From: Shinella lacus
GTDB lineage: Bacteria; Pseudomonadota; Alphaproteobacteria; Rhizobiales; Rhizobiaceae
Direction of reading: 5' to 3'
Length of the DNA: 64,000 bases
Assembly (NCBI RefSeq): GCF_010994755.1
Contig: NZ_WHSB02000001.1
Location: 124,001-188,000 of the forward strand
Position numbers and translations under genes: made by a program
Shown: positions 53,518 to 61,399 of the stretch, in pieces
How the letters are laid out: every line of letters begins with the position of its first letter
Numbering within the stretch: position 1 is the stretch's first letter
Notes under the pieces: model-generated
What the model saw: the letters and a program-made list of their open reading frames with translations, nothing else
The model's database searches: none
Told to the model about the DNA's origin: nothing

Positions 53518-54342
53518 CTAAAGCCGCGGGATCTGCATGCCGCCGCCTATATTGTAGACATCGCCCGTGCTGAACGGCATACCGCCCGTCACCAGCGTTG
53601 CGATGCCGCGCGCGATATCCTCCGGCTGGCCCCAGCGACGGATCGCCGAAAGCGTGCCGTTCTCGATGCCGTCGCTGTAACGCTCCACCACGTCGGCCGT
53701 CATGTCGGTGCGGATCAGCCCTGGCCGGATCTCGTAGACGCCAATGCCGTGTTCGGCGAGCCGCAGCGCAAACTGCTGCGAGGCCATCGACAGGCCGGCT
53801 TTCGAGATGCAGTACGGCCCCTTTTCCGGCGAAACGAGATGGGCATTCGCCGAGGTGATGAAGACGATGGACCGGTGTTCCGGCGGCTCGGCCCGTTCGA
53901 CCATGCGCCGCGCCACCGCCTGCGTGAAGAAAAAGGTGCCGCGCAGGTTGACGTTCAGCAGCCGATCGAAGCTTTCCTCCGACACATCGAGCAGATCGCC
54001 GCGCTCGGAAACCTGCACGCCGGCATTGTTCACCAGGCAATCGATCGGCCCGAGATCGGCCTCGATCGCCGCCATGACCTTGGTGAAATCCTGCGTGCGT
54101 GAAATATCCATCTCGTAGAACCCGGCCTTGCTGCCAAGCCCCGTCACGCCATCGACCGTCTCCTCCGCACCATCACGGGAAATATCGATGACCGCGATGT
54201 CATAGCCGGCCTCCGCCAGCGCCGCGCAGATCGCGCGGCCGATGCCACGCCGCGCGCCGGTGACGACGGCGACGCCACGCTTGGCCGTGGCAGGACGCTC
54301 CGGCAACGGCAGCCCCGTCTTGTCGAGCCTCAAGCCAGCCAT
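53518..54342 (-). CDS. Short-chain dehydrogenase/reductase (cluster B)
   Basis: 274-residue SDR with VTGARRGIG, NNAG (VNNAGVQ), catalytic Ser in ITSANAH and Tyr-x-x-x-Lys in YCISKAG, plus the closing block TGDVYNIGGGMQIP. It is probably an NAD(P)-dependent sugar or hydroxy-acid dehydrogenase. The ATG at 54342 overlaps the CoA transferase stop by one base (TGATG), so translation is coupled. A GTG just upstream is an alternative start. Confidence 0.82.
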   Translation of the reverse strand: MAGLRLDKTGLPLPERPATAKRGVAVVTGARRGIGRAICAALAEAGYDIAVIDISRDGAEETVDGVTGLGSKAGFYEMDISRTQDFTKVMAAIEADLGPIDCLVNNAGVQVSERGDLLDVSEESFDRLLNVNLRGTFFFTQAVARRMVERAEPPEHRSIVFITSANAHLVSPEKGPYCISKAGLSMASQQFALRLAEHGIGVYEIRPGLIRTDMTADVVERYSDGIENGTLSAIRRWGQPEDIARGIATLVTGGMPFSTGDVYNIGGGMQIPRL

Positions 54343-55550
54343 CACGCCGCTCCCTTCTTTGCCGCATCCGCCGCGACCACGGCGCGGTTTGCGATCAGCC
54401 CTTCGATCTCGGCCTTGCTGTAGTCATGTTCGGCGAGGATTTCGCGCGTGTGCTCGCCGATATCGAGCGCCAGCACGCGCAGCTCCGGCACCTTGCCGTC
54501 GTAGCGGTTCGGGTGATTGACCAGATGGATTTTCCGACCGCGCACATCGACCTCGCGGAAGACCTCGGCATGTTTCAACTGCGGATCGTCGAGCAGCTGG
54601 TCGTAGTAGTTGACCGGCGCCCACCAGACATTGAGCCGGTCGAAACGCTCGCCGAGCTCTTCCATTGAAAAGTTCGGCGTGGCTTCCGCCAGAAGCCGCG
54701 CGAAAGCATCGCGCTCCTCGTAGCGGTCCTTGCCGGCCAGCGCACGCAGCCCGTCGCTGTCGACGGCGTCCGCCAGGTTTTCGGTTTCGCAGAGCGACAC
54801 GACGACATGGCCATCGGATGCGGGATAGACACCATACGGCGCCTGGTGGAACCAGGTCGCGAGATTGCGCTCGCGCTTCAAAGCCTTGCGCTCGATATCG
54901 CCGGCAAGCCAGTTGACCAGCGGCTCGCCCTGAAGGTCGATGCCGGCATTCAGCAAACTACCTTCGACACGCGTCCCCTTGCCGTCGCGCAGGCGGCGGA
55001 CCAGCGCGCCGAGAATGCCCATGGCGAGCAGCGCGCCACCATGCTGGTCAACGACCGCCGCACCGACCGGCGTCGGCCCGCCCTGCGGCGTGCCCGTGAC
55101 GCCGATAAGGCCGGCGCGGGCCTGCACCAGCAAATCCTGCCCCGGCTTCTGCGCCAGCGGACCGGTGGAACCGAAGCCACTTGCGGAAGCGAAGATCAGC
55201 GCCGGATTGAGTTCCTTCAGCCGCGCATCATCGAAGCCGAGCCGGGAAAAGACGCCAGGGCGGAAATTCTCCAGCACCACATCGGCACCGGCGATCAGCT
55301 TTGCCGCGACGGCCTTGCCCTCTTCGCTCTTCAGGTCGACGGCGATGGAGCGCTTGTTGCGATTGGCGCAGAGGTAGAAGCCGCTGACACCTTCCACATA
55401 GACATCGGCGCCGGACCATTGCCGTTCATAGGCGCCGGTCAGCGGCTCGACCTTGATGACGTCGGCGCCCATGTCGGCGAGATATTGGTCAGCGGCCGGC
55501 CCCTGCAGGAAATGGCAGAAGCTGACGACCTTGATACCGTCAAGAAGCAT
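54342..55550 (-). CDS. CaiB/BaiF-type class III CoA transferase
   Basis: 402 residues of the family III CoA transferases, which move CoA from a donor thioester to a carboxylic acid. Typical blocks are VVSFCHFLQGPAADQYLADMGAD, ENFRPGV and the active-site Asp139 in PGQDLLVQARAG. The ATG at 55550 follows GGGAGGAACC; a TTG 12 bases further up is rejected. It is the first gene of cluster B, directly behind the perfect LacI operator at 55569, so CoA activation is a core step of the pathway. The acid substrate is unknown. Confidence 0.86.
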   Translation of the reverse strand: MLLDGIKVVSFCHFLQGPAADQYLADMGADVIKVEPLTGAYERQWSGADVYVEGVSGFYLCANRNKRSIAVDLKSEEGKAVAAKLIAGADVVLENFRPGVFSRLGFDDARLKELNPALIFASASGFGSTGPLAQKPGQDLLVQARAGLIGVTGTPQGGPTPVGAAVVDQHGGALLAMGILGALVRRLRDGKGTRVEGSLLNAGIDLQGEPLVNWLAGDIERKALKRERNLATWFHQAPYGVYPASDGHVVVSLCETENLADAVDSDGLRALAGKDRYEERDAFARLLAEATPNFSMEELGERFDRLNVWWAPVNYYDQLLDDPQLKHAEVFREVDVRGRKIHLVNHPNRYDGKVPELRVLALDIGEHTREILAEHDYSKAEIEGLIANRAVVAADAAKKGAA

Positions 55551-55568
55551 GGTTCCTCCCAAACTTTC

Positions 55569-55584
55569 GTGAAATCGATTTCAC
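55569..55584. promoter_or_regulatory. LacI-type operator, site 1 (perfect palindrome)
   Basis: GTGAAATC-GATTTCAC is a perfect 16-bp palindrome with the central CG step typical of LacI-family operators. It lies 18 bases before the CoA transferase start in the divergent region shared with the LacI gene. Confidence 0.75.
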
Positions 55585-55655
55585 ATTTTTCCATTTCTCT
55601 GTCAACTGGCTTTCCGGAATATTCTTCAAAGCTTGCATTTTCAACCAAGACGTTT

Positions 55656-55671
55656 GATAAATCGATTTCAC
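55656..55671. promoter_or_regulatory. LacI-type operator, site 2
   Basis: GATAAATC-GATTTCAC, 14 of 16 bases of site 1, 20 bases before the LacI start codon. With site 1 it spans the 141-base divergent promoter region (87 bases centre to centre), allowing looping and autoregulation. Confidence 0.7.
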
Positions 55672-55691
55672 AAATCCGGAGGCCGCATCCC

Positions 55692-56720
55692 GTGAACACA
55701 GAAACAGATCGCCTGGACGCAAAGCTGGTCGACGTGGCGAAACGAGCAGGCTGTTCCCCCGCAACGGTCTCGCGCGTGCTCAACAACAATCCAAAGGTGG
55801 GGCTCGGGGTGCGCGAGCGCGTGCTGAAGGCCGCCACCGACCTCGGCTACGTGCCGAACGGCTCGGCGCGCGCACTGCGCTCCACGCGCACCCGCCTCGT
55901 CGGCGCAATCATCCCGACGCTCGACCACGCAATCTACGCCACCATGGTCAACAGCCTCCAGACCCGGCTTTCCGAGCGGGACGTATCGATCATCATCAGC
56001 ACCTCGTTCTACGATGTCGACATGGAGCTGGAGCAGGCACGGCTTCTGGTCGAGCGCGGCGTCGAAGCGATCGCGCTGGTCGGCTCGACGCATAGGCCGG
56101 AAACGCTCGCCATGCTGGAGCAGCGCAACATTCCCTATGTCTACACCTACACGTCCGATGCCACGGCGGTCGGCGCGGCGATCGGTTTCGACAATGTGAA
56201 GGCGGGCCGCATGGCGGCGCGCTACCTGCTGGATCTCGGCCACAAACGCATCGCCATGATCGCTGGCATCACCCGCGACAACGACCGCGCCGCCTCGCGC
56301 CGCAACGGCTTCCTCGAGGAACTCGTCAAGAGCGGGCTTGGGAAGACAGACATTCCGGTCGTCGAATCCGCCTACAAGATCGAGGGCGGCCGTGCCGGCA
56401 TGCAGGCGCTGATGGCGGCGGAACAGCCGCCAAGCGCCATCTTCTGCGGGAGCGACATCATCGCCGCCGGCGCCATCAAATATTGTCACGACAAGGGCCT
56501 GAGCGTGCCGCGCGACGTCTCGATCCTCGGTTTCGACAATCTGGAAATCGCCGAGCTGACAACGCCGGACCTCACCACCGTCGAGGTGCCCGCCCGCGAG
56601 ATGGGCACGATCGCCGGCGATTACCTTCTCGCCACCCCCGCCCAGCGCGAGCACATGCGCCAGCGCGAACTGCCTTTGCGGCTGGTCGTGCGCGCCAGCA
56701 CCGCACCCATCGCCCGCTAA
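55692..56720 (+). CDS. LacI-family transcriptional regulator of cluster B
   Basis: 342 residues with an N-terminal LacI helix-turn-helix (KLVDVAKRAGCSPATVSRVLNN, hinge near ALRSTRTRLVGAI) and a periplasmic-binding-protein-like effector domain (VEAIALVGSTHR, GFDNVKAGRMAARYL, CGSDIIAAGAI). The GTG at 55692 is chosen for its GGAGG 9 bases upstream; a longer open frame upstream is not coding. It is divergent from the CoA transferase operon and has operators on both sides of the intergenic region, so it most likely represses cluster B until an imported sugar-like effector binds. Confidence 0.88.
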   Translation: MNTETDRLDAKLVDVAKRAGCSPATVSRVLNNNPKVGLGVRERVLKAATDLGYVPNGSARALRSTRTRLVGAIIPTLDHAIYATMVNSLQTRLSERDVSIIISTSFYDVDMELEQARLLVERGVEAIALVGSTHRPETLAMLEQRNIPYVYTYTSDATAVGAAIGFDNVKAGRMAARYLLDLGHKRIAMIAGITRDNDRAASRRNGFLEELVKSGLGKTDIPVVESAYKIEGGRAGMQALMAAEQPPSAIFCGSDIIAAGAIKYCHDKGLSVPRDVSILGFDNLEIAELTTPDLTTVEVPAREMGTIAGDYLLATPAQREHMRQRELPLRLVVRASTAPIAR

Positions 56721-56729
56721 GGAACCGAC

Positions 56730-57011
56730 ATGCAGTTTCTCGTCATATCCCGCCGCCTGACGGACCGGTTTTCCGACGCCAATTTCGCGCCCGTCGTGCC
56801 GCTGGAGGGCGCACGCGCCCGCGAACTCTACGCCGCCGGCTTCACCCGCCAGATCTGGCACCGCGGCGACCAGCCCGGCGCCTGCCAGATCGTCGAGGCG
56901 GACACGCTGGACGCCGTGCACGAAACGCTCGCCACCCTGCCCCTCGCCGCCGCCGGCATGATCGCCTTCGACGTCATCCCCCTGAAACCCTATGCGGGCT
57001 TCACGCCGTAA
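56730..57011 (+). CDS. Muconolactone delta-isomerase-like small protein
   Basis: 93 residues with the ferredoxin-like pattern of the muconolactone isomerase family: RQIWHRGDQPGA followed by QIVEADTLDAVHETLATLPLA and a final IPLKPYAGF. True muconolactone isomerase acts in the catechol branch of the 3-oxoadipate pathway; no other genes of that pathway are near, so another lactone isomerase or a dimeric alpha/beta-barrel role is possible. It lies 9 bases after the LacI gene and is probably co-transcribed with it, hence linked to cluster B. A strong bidirectional terminator follows. Confidence 0.7.
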   Translation: MQFLVISRRLTDRFSDANFAPVVPLEGARARELYAAGFTRQIWHRGDQPGACQIVEADTLDAVHETLATLPLAAAGMIAFDVIPLKPYAGFTP

Positions 57012-57083
57012 TGAATGGCGGCCCTTGATGGGCCTCTTCAAAACGGCGATCAAGACCACCGGTCCCCAGATGAGCGCATGACA

Positions 57084-57125
57084 CCAGCCACAGAACCGGA
57101 TGCAACGGTCCGGTTCTGTGGCTGG
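57084..57125. terminator. Bidirectional terminator, 17-bp perfect stem
   Basis: CCAGCCACAGAACCGGA (57084-57100) and its exact complement (57109-57125) flank an 8-base loop, followed by GTCTT. It lies between convergent genes (isomerase-like on plus, DUF1062 on minus) and can serve both. Confidence 0.8.
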
Positions 57126-57136
57126 GTCTTGCGGCG

Positions 57137-57772
57137 TCAGGCGGGCCTTTCTCCTCGTGCGTTGAGCGCGATAACGTCACGCTCCGGCAAATCGGCCGCA
57201 TCGATGGTCACCCGCCCGCCGTCCTTCGGTGCTCGGCGCATGGCGTCCTTTCGCTCCGGATCGGTCCGCAGTTTTCCGGTGTCGTAGAGGACATGCAGGC
57301 GCGTGCGGGAGAGGCGCAGTTCGGATGCCAGCAACCGGTCGATCCGGATGGAGGCGGCAGTCGGCACCGAGAAGGTGATCTCCAGGAGATCCCATTGCGG
57401 GCCTGCCGCCAGCACCGCCTTGTCGATGTCCCTCTCGGCAAAGGTGTCGATGCGCTTCGCCTTGTGGCGCAACGCCTCGATGTCGAAGGCGTGGCGGCGG
57501 AGCCACTGCAGGTCGTTGCTCTGCAACGCGATGAGCGTTGCCGGGTCGAAGTCGCGAACGGTCTGGCGTTCGAACAGTGGGCGGTTCCAGGTCTTGTCGC
57601 AGGACAGGCACTTGTAGATCAGCCAGGCGTCGAGCCTTTTTCCGTTGGCGTTGAGCCGCAGCTTGTCGCTTGCCCGGAAGGGTTTTGGCCCGCCGCAATT
57701 ACCGCAAACGATCCAGGGTTGCGGGGGCGTGCGGGGAATGATGGTCCATCGGACCTTGAGAAGATTGCACAT
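57137..57772 (-). CDS. DUF1062 family protein
   Basis: 211 residues. Four cysteines in CGNCGG and KCLSCDKTW form a probable zinc ribbon near the N-terminus. The C-terminal half (RIDRLLASELRLSRTRLHVLYDTGKL) resembles an S4-like RNA-binding motif, followed by a short beta tail, the layout of DUF1062 proteins of unknown function. The ATG at 57772 (MCNLLKVRW) is preferred over a TTG 18 bases upstream. It stands alone. RNA or ribosome binding is an inference from the S4-like segment. Confidence 0.75.
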   Translation of the reverse strand: MCNLLKVRWTIIPRTPPQPWIVCGNCGGPKPFRASDKLRLNANGKRLDAWLIYKCLSCDKTWNRPLFERQTVRDFDPATLIALQSNDLQWLRRHAFDIEALRHKAKRIDTFAERDIDKAVLAAGPQWDLLEITFSVPTAASIRIDRLLASELRLSRTRLHVLYDTGKLRTDPERKDAMRRAPKDGGRVTIDAADLPERDVIALNARGERPA

Positions 57773-58097
57773 ACCGTCTTGGTCTTCCAAAAAGGAAGTT
57801 CACCAAGTTGAGGTCGTGAGAAGCCCGTCAGGGCACGGCGTGGCGGTGTTTCGAGCGGCGGAAGAGCTGGGCAGCCGGAGGGCTGCGCATGGCACATTTC
57901 GACAATGCCAAACCGGTCTCAGACCACCACCCGATGAACATGGCACAGGGCCGCGTAGCGCAAGGCGCGCCGCATGCCCTATGAGGGTGAAACTGGATGA
58001 GACCGGTGTTTACGACGGCAAAACGGAACCTCTATGCGCCAACGCTCTTCGCCGTCAGCCATAACAAAGGCAAAAGCACTTTAAAAGTGTGCGGGAT
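57773..58097. other. Intergenic region without a supported gene
   Basis: 325 bases between DUF1062 and the small membrane protein. Open frames cross it on both strands, but none has a ribosome site, family similarity or plausible composition. No transposon ends or RNA gene were recognised. Confidence 0.5.
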
Positions 58098-58316
58098 TCA
58101 AAATCCGTCCGGCCGTTTCGCGATCTTCGAAGATCGATCGCCATAGTGCTCGATTGCAGCGGTGGCGAGCACATAGACAAGAAGCGCCGGCCACACCGCG
58201 CAGAGCAACAACCCGAAAGCCCGGTACGGGCTCCAAGGCAAGTCCTTTCGCCGGCCTTCGAGGAAGGTCAGCACAAGGAACAGGACGGCTATGATGGCAT
58301 AGACTGTAGTCAGCAT
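58098..58316 (-). CDS. Small inner-membrane protein
   Basis: 72 residues with two hydrophobic helices (about 4-19 and 32-52) separated by a basic loop (LEGRRKDLPWSPYR), and a charged tail. No family is recognised. A 7-bp hairpin CCTCGCG / CGCGAGG (58317-58338) ends directly at the ATG and contains the only ribosome-binding-like sequence, so translation may be restrained by RNA structure. It precedes no clear operon partner. Confidence 0.55.
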   Translation of the reverse strand: MLTTVYAIIAVLFLVLTFLEGRRKDLPWSPYRAFGLLLCAVWPALLVYVLATAAIEHYGDRSSKIAKRPDGF

Positions 58317-58389
58317 CCTCGCGACTATAGCCGCGAGGACCGCCTTCCCGAAAACCTAAATGCTGAAACAGTTAACGCCTGAGCTTGTG

Positions 58390-59907
58390 TCAGCGCTTGG
58401 GATAGCCGGTCGATATCTTGGGCGAGCCGGTATAGACGATGCGCCGCCTGGGAACGGGCTGGACCGTCTCCGTGACCTGAACGGTTTCCACCGGCGCGGC
58501 TTCCACCACCACGGTTTCGACCGGCTCGACCTTGCTTTCGCTGACGACAGGTGCAGGCGAATAGCGGGCGCGAAGCTGGCGCCAGACTTCCAGCACCACG
58601 ACGAGGAAGACGCCGAGAGCCACGCCCACCACCCCGGCAAGCGCAACCAGCACCTTCTTGCGCGGCCAGGACGGGTCTTCCGGCGGCTGCGCCGGGCTGA
58701 TGATGCGGGCGACGGGCATGGTGATCTGTTCGAGGTTGGCCACTTCCTTGGCCCGGCCGAGCACGTTCTCATAGACCGCGCGGGTCGATTTCGCCTCGGT
58801 CTCCAGCTCGCGCAGCATGATCAGGTCCTCCTCGCCGACATTGGAAGACGACCGCACAGTCTCCATCTGCCGTTCCAGGTTCGCCACGCGCTGCTGGGCG
58901 ACGTCGAGCTCGACCTTCTTGCCCTCGCCGATCGACTGGATTTCGGCCCTCACCAGCGAGGAAATGCGCGCAACCTCGGCCTTCGCCCTCAAAAGCGAGG
59001 GATGCTGCGGCAGGAGCCCGGAGGCCAGCGATGCTTCGCTGCGCACCGCACGCGAATATTCCTGTAGCAACTGCGTGACGCGCGGGGAGTTGACGACTTC
59101 GCCAAGGGCGGTCGGTTCGATCTCGCGCTGGAAATAACGCTGGATCTCCTCGCTGGCCGCCGTCGCGGTGGCCAGCGCGCTGCGCGCTTCCACGAGCTGC
59201 GCATTCAGGCCGCCCAGTTCCTGGCCGACCAGCAGGCTTCCGTCCACCGCGCTCTGCAGCCGCTTTTCGGCGCGAAACTTCTGCACCTTCTCTTCCGTCT
59301 CGCGGACGCGCTCGCGAAGGCCGACCAGGCGGCTGTCGATCTGCTCGGCGAGTTGCTGGGAGGAGTTCAGCTGGAACTGCTGCTGTTCGCGCAGGTAGGA
59401 TTTTGCGATGGCTTGCGACAGGTCGGCGGATTTCTGGGCGCTTTCCGATTTGACGCCGATCGAGATGATATAGGTGGCGCCCTCGCGGGAAACCGTGACG
59501 GCCTTGGCAAGCGCCGCCATCACCTTGGCGGCACGCCGCTCGGGCGCGTCGCCGGCCGCCTCCTTGGCGAATTCCGGGTCTTCCGTGAGCTTGAGTTCGG
59601 CGACCACGGGTTCCAGCACGGCGGCGGAGGAGACGATCAGGAGCTGGGTATCGAGGCCGAGCACTTCGCTGCCGAGCAGCGACGGCGCGTTCTTGTCCTC
59701 GAAGGGCTTGCGGCTGGCCGGATCGACGACGATGCGCGTCCAGGCCGTATAGACCGGCGCGGCGGTAAAGACATAGGCGGCGGTGAGACCCACGGCCACG
59801 GCCGCGATGAGCGCGATGAGCGGCAGGCGCTGATACAGCTTGCGCGCTATCGCCCAGGGGTCGATCAACCCTTCGCCATTTCGGTTTTCCATGGAGGCGT
59901 TCGTCAT
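58390..59907 (-). CDS. Wzz/GumC-type polysaccharide chain-length or export protein
   Basis: 505 residues. A cytoplasmic N-terminus, a first transmembrane helix (about 28-50), a large periplasmic domain with long coiled coils (about 160-380, e.g. LNSSQQLAEQIDSRLVGL), a Pro-rich PEDPSWPRKK element and a second helix (about 425-447) followed by a cytoplasmic tail rich in Val/Glu/Pro. This is a polysaccharide co-polymerase (Wzz/GumC class) without a fused tyrosine kinase. It probably sets chain length of the polymer made by the adjacent Wzy-like protein. The ATG at 59907 is chosen by homology spacing; the ribosome site is weak. Confidence 0.83.
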   Translation of the reverse strand: MTNASMENRNGEGLIDPWAIARKLYQRLPLIALIAAVAVGLTAAYVFTAAPVYTAWTRIVVDPASRKPFEDKNAPSLLGSEVLGLDTQLLIVSSAAVLEPVVAELKLTEDPEFAKEAAGDAPERRAAKVMAALAKAVTVSREGATYIISIGVKSESAQKSADLSQAIAKSYLREQQQFQLNSSQQLAEQIDSRLVGLRERVRETEEKVQKFRAEKRLQSAVDGSLLVGQELGGLNAQLVEARSALATATAASEEIQRYFQREIEPTALGEVVNSPRVTQLLQEYSRAVRSEASLASGLLPQHPSLLRAKAEVARISSLVRAEIQSIGEGKKVELDVAQQRVANLERQMETVRSSSNVGEEDLIMLRELETEAKSTRAVYENVLGRAKEVANLEQITMPVARIISPAQPPEDPSWPRKKVLVALAGVVGVALGVFLVVVLEVWRQLRARYSPAPVVSESKVEPVETVVVEAAPVETVQVTETVQPVPRRRIVYTGSPKISTGYPKR

Positions 59908-60003
59908 AGACCCGCTCGGCTGAAATGAAATCACATCATGCAAATAAGGGGCGGCGCGCACGAATCCCCTCCCATGGTGTAAATCGTTATGGTTAACGGA
60001 GTT

Positions 60004-61341
60004 TCAATTTCTGTGTCGCACGGCGCGGTTTCCCCGCGCCTTGCGCCGACCCGCCTGTGCCCAGGCGCCCACCAGCAGAAAGAGCATCCACACCACGGAA
60101 TAGCCGCGGAACCAGCTGCTCTCCAGCATGTTGTGGCAGAGCGTCACGATGACGACGGACATGAAGAGCCAGGCTTCCGCCATGCCGGTGCGCCCATCAT
60201 TCGGCGCGCGGCCGACACTCAGGAGAACGCAGGCGAGGAAGAACAGCAGCAAGGCGAGACCCGCGAGGCCGAGTTCCACCGTGACGTCGACATAGCCATT
60301 ATGCCCCTGCAACAGCGTGGCGACGAAGCCCGGGGCTTCGGTGAGCACGATCGAGCCGAGGCCGATATCCCAGAACGAGCCGTATCCCTGGCCGAGGATC
60401 GGCCTGCGGCTGATCACGTCGCCGAGAAAGTCCCAGATGATCGTGCGCCCCGTGAAGGTCGTATCGTCGAAGAGCAGCACCGAGAAGTCGGCGAAGCTGA
60501 AATCGACCAGGTTGGCGACGAAGAGCCCGACGAACAGGCAGGTGAGCAGGCCGAAGAACAGCGGATACAGCGCATTGATGCGCAGAAACCGGCTGACCGC
60601 CACCACCGCAAGCGCGATCAGCGGGATGAGCAGCGCAAGGCCGAGCGAGGTTTTCGACTTGCTGACGACGAGTTCCAGCAGGGCCGCTGCGGCAAGAGCG
60701 AGTGCGATGAGCCGGCCGAGGCCGCTCAGCCGCCAGACGCCGTAGAGGCAGAAGACGAAGCCGTAGGCAACGACGAGGCCGAGTTCGTTCTTGTGGGTAT
60801 AGATGCCCTGATGGCCGAGCCGGCCCGCCGGCAGCAGCAGCACTGCGACGAGGTTGATGGCGATCGTCACGAAGAAGACCGCCATGACTCGGTCGATCTG
60901 AGCTCTGGGGTCGTCCACGAGGAAGGCCGGCAGCACGACCGTTGCGATCACGATGAATTGCAGCGTCGAGCGGCGAAAGGCGATGGACGGCGCCGGCGAC
61001 CAGACGATGCTGGAGAAGGCGAGCAGCATATAGAGCCCGACAAGCACGACGACCGGCTGCTTCAGCGCCTCCTCGAACCGCGACAGCCGGTGGCGGAAGG
61101 CGAACGCCGTCGAGACAAGCAGGAAGAGCCAGAAGACCTGGTTGAGGAGATTGGAACCCGACGCAGCCGCGGCAATCGCCGGGTCCTCGACCGCAGGCGT
61201 CGTGCGAAACACGAGGAGCGGCGTGAGGATCGTCGCATAACCGATGGCGATCGCCGGAACCCAGCCGAGCAGACCGTCAGAAGCACGGACCTGCCGCTGC
61301 TCCTGCCTCACGGCCAAACCGTTGTTCACCGTATCGCTCAA
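60004..61341 (-). CDS. O-antigen ligase / Wzy-like polysaccharide polymerase
   Basis: 445-residue integral membrane protein with about 11-12 hydrophobic segments and the large periplasmic loop of the O-antigen ligase/Wzy family (around TGRTIIWDFLGDVI, GQGYGSFW, GHNGYVDVTVELG). It joins polysaccharide repeats or ligates them to an acceptor at the periplasmic face. Start uncertain: the TTG at 61341 has GAGGA upstream; an earlier TTG at 61383 is also open. It is flanked by a chain-length protein and a GH5 hydrolase, forming an exopolysaccharide locus. Confidence 0.8.
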   Translation of the reverse strand: MSDTVNNGLAVRQEQRQVRASDGLLGWVPAIAIGYATILTPLLVFRTTPAVEDPAIAAAASGSNLLNQVFWLFLLVSTAFAFRHRLSRFEEALKQPVVVLVGLYMLLAFSSIVWSPAPSIAFRRSTLQFIVIATVVLPAFLVDDPRAQIDRVMAVFFVTIAINLVAVLLLPAGRLGHQGIYTHKNELGLVVAYGFVFCLYGVWRLSGLGRLIALALAAAALLELVVSKSKTSLGLALLIPLIALAVVAVSRFLRINALYPLFFGLLTCLFVGLFVANLVDFSFADFSVLLFDDTTFTGRTIIWDFLGDVISRRPILGQGYGSFWDIGLGSIVLTEAPGFVATLLQGHNGYVDVTVELGLAGLALLLFFLACVLLSVGRAPNDGRTGMAEAWLFMSVVIVTLCHNMLESSWFRGYSVVWMLFLLVGAWAQAGRRKARGNRAVRHRN

Positions 61342-61399
61342 TCTGGTCCTCGCGCCGTGCGGGAGATGTCTCTCCAGACGCAAAGCCGCTGGATTTGCC

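Noticed and set aside
51964-54102. A 712-codon plus-strand frame opposite the cluster B ATPase and SDR
   Set aside because: It is antisense to genes with Walker and SDR motifs and lacks any protein-like domain.
57645-58064. A 139-codon plus-strand frame across the end of DUF1062
   Set aside because: Its composition is unlike a real protein and it is antisense to the DUF1062 gene for part of its length.
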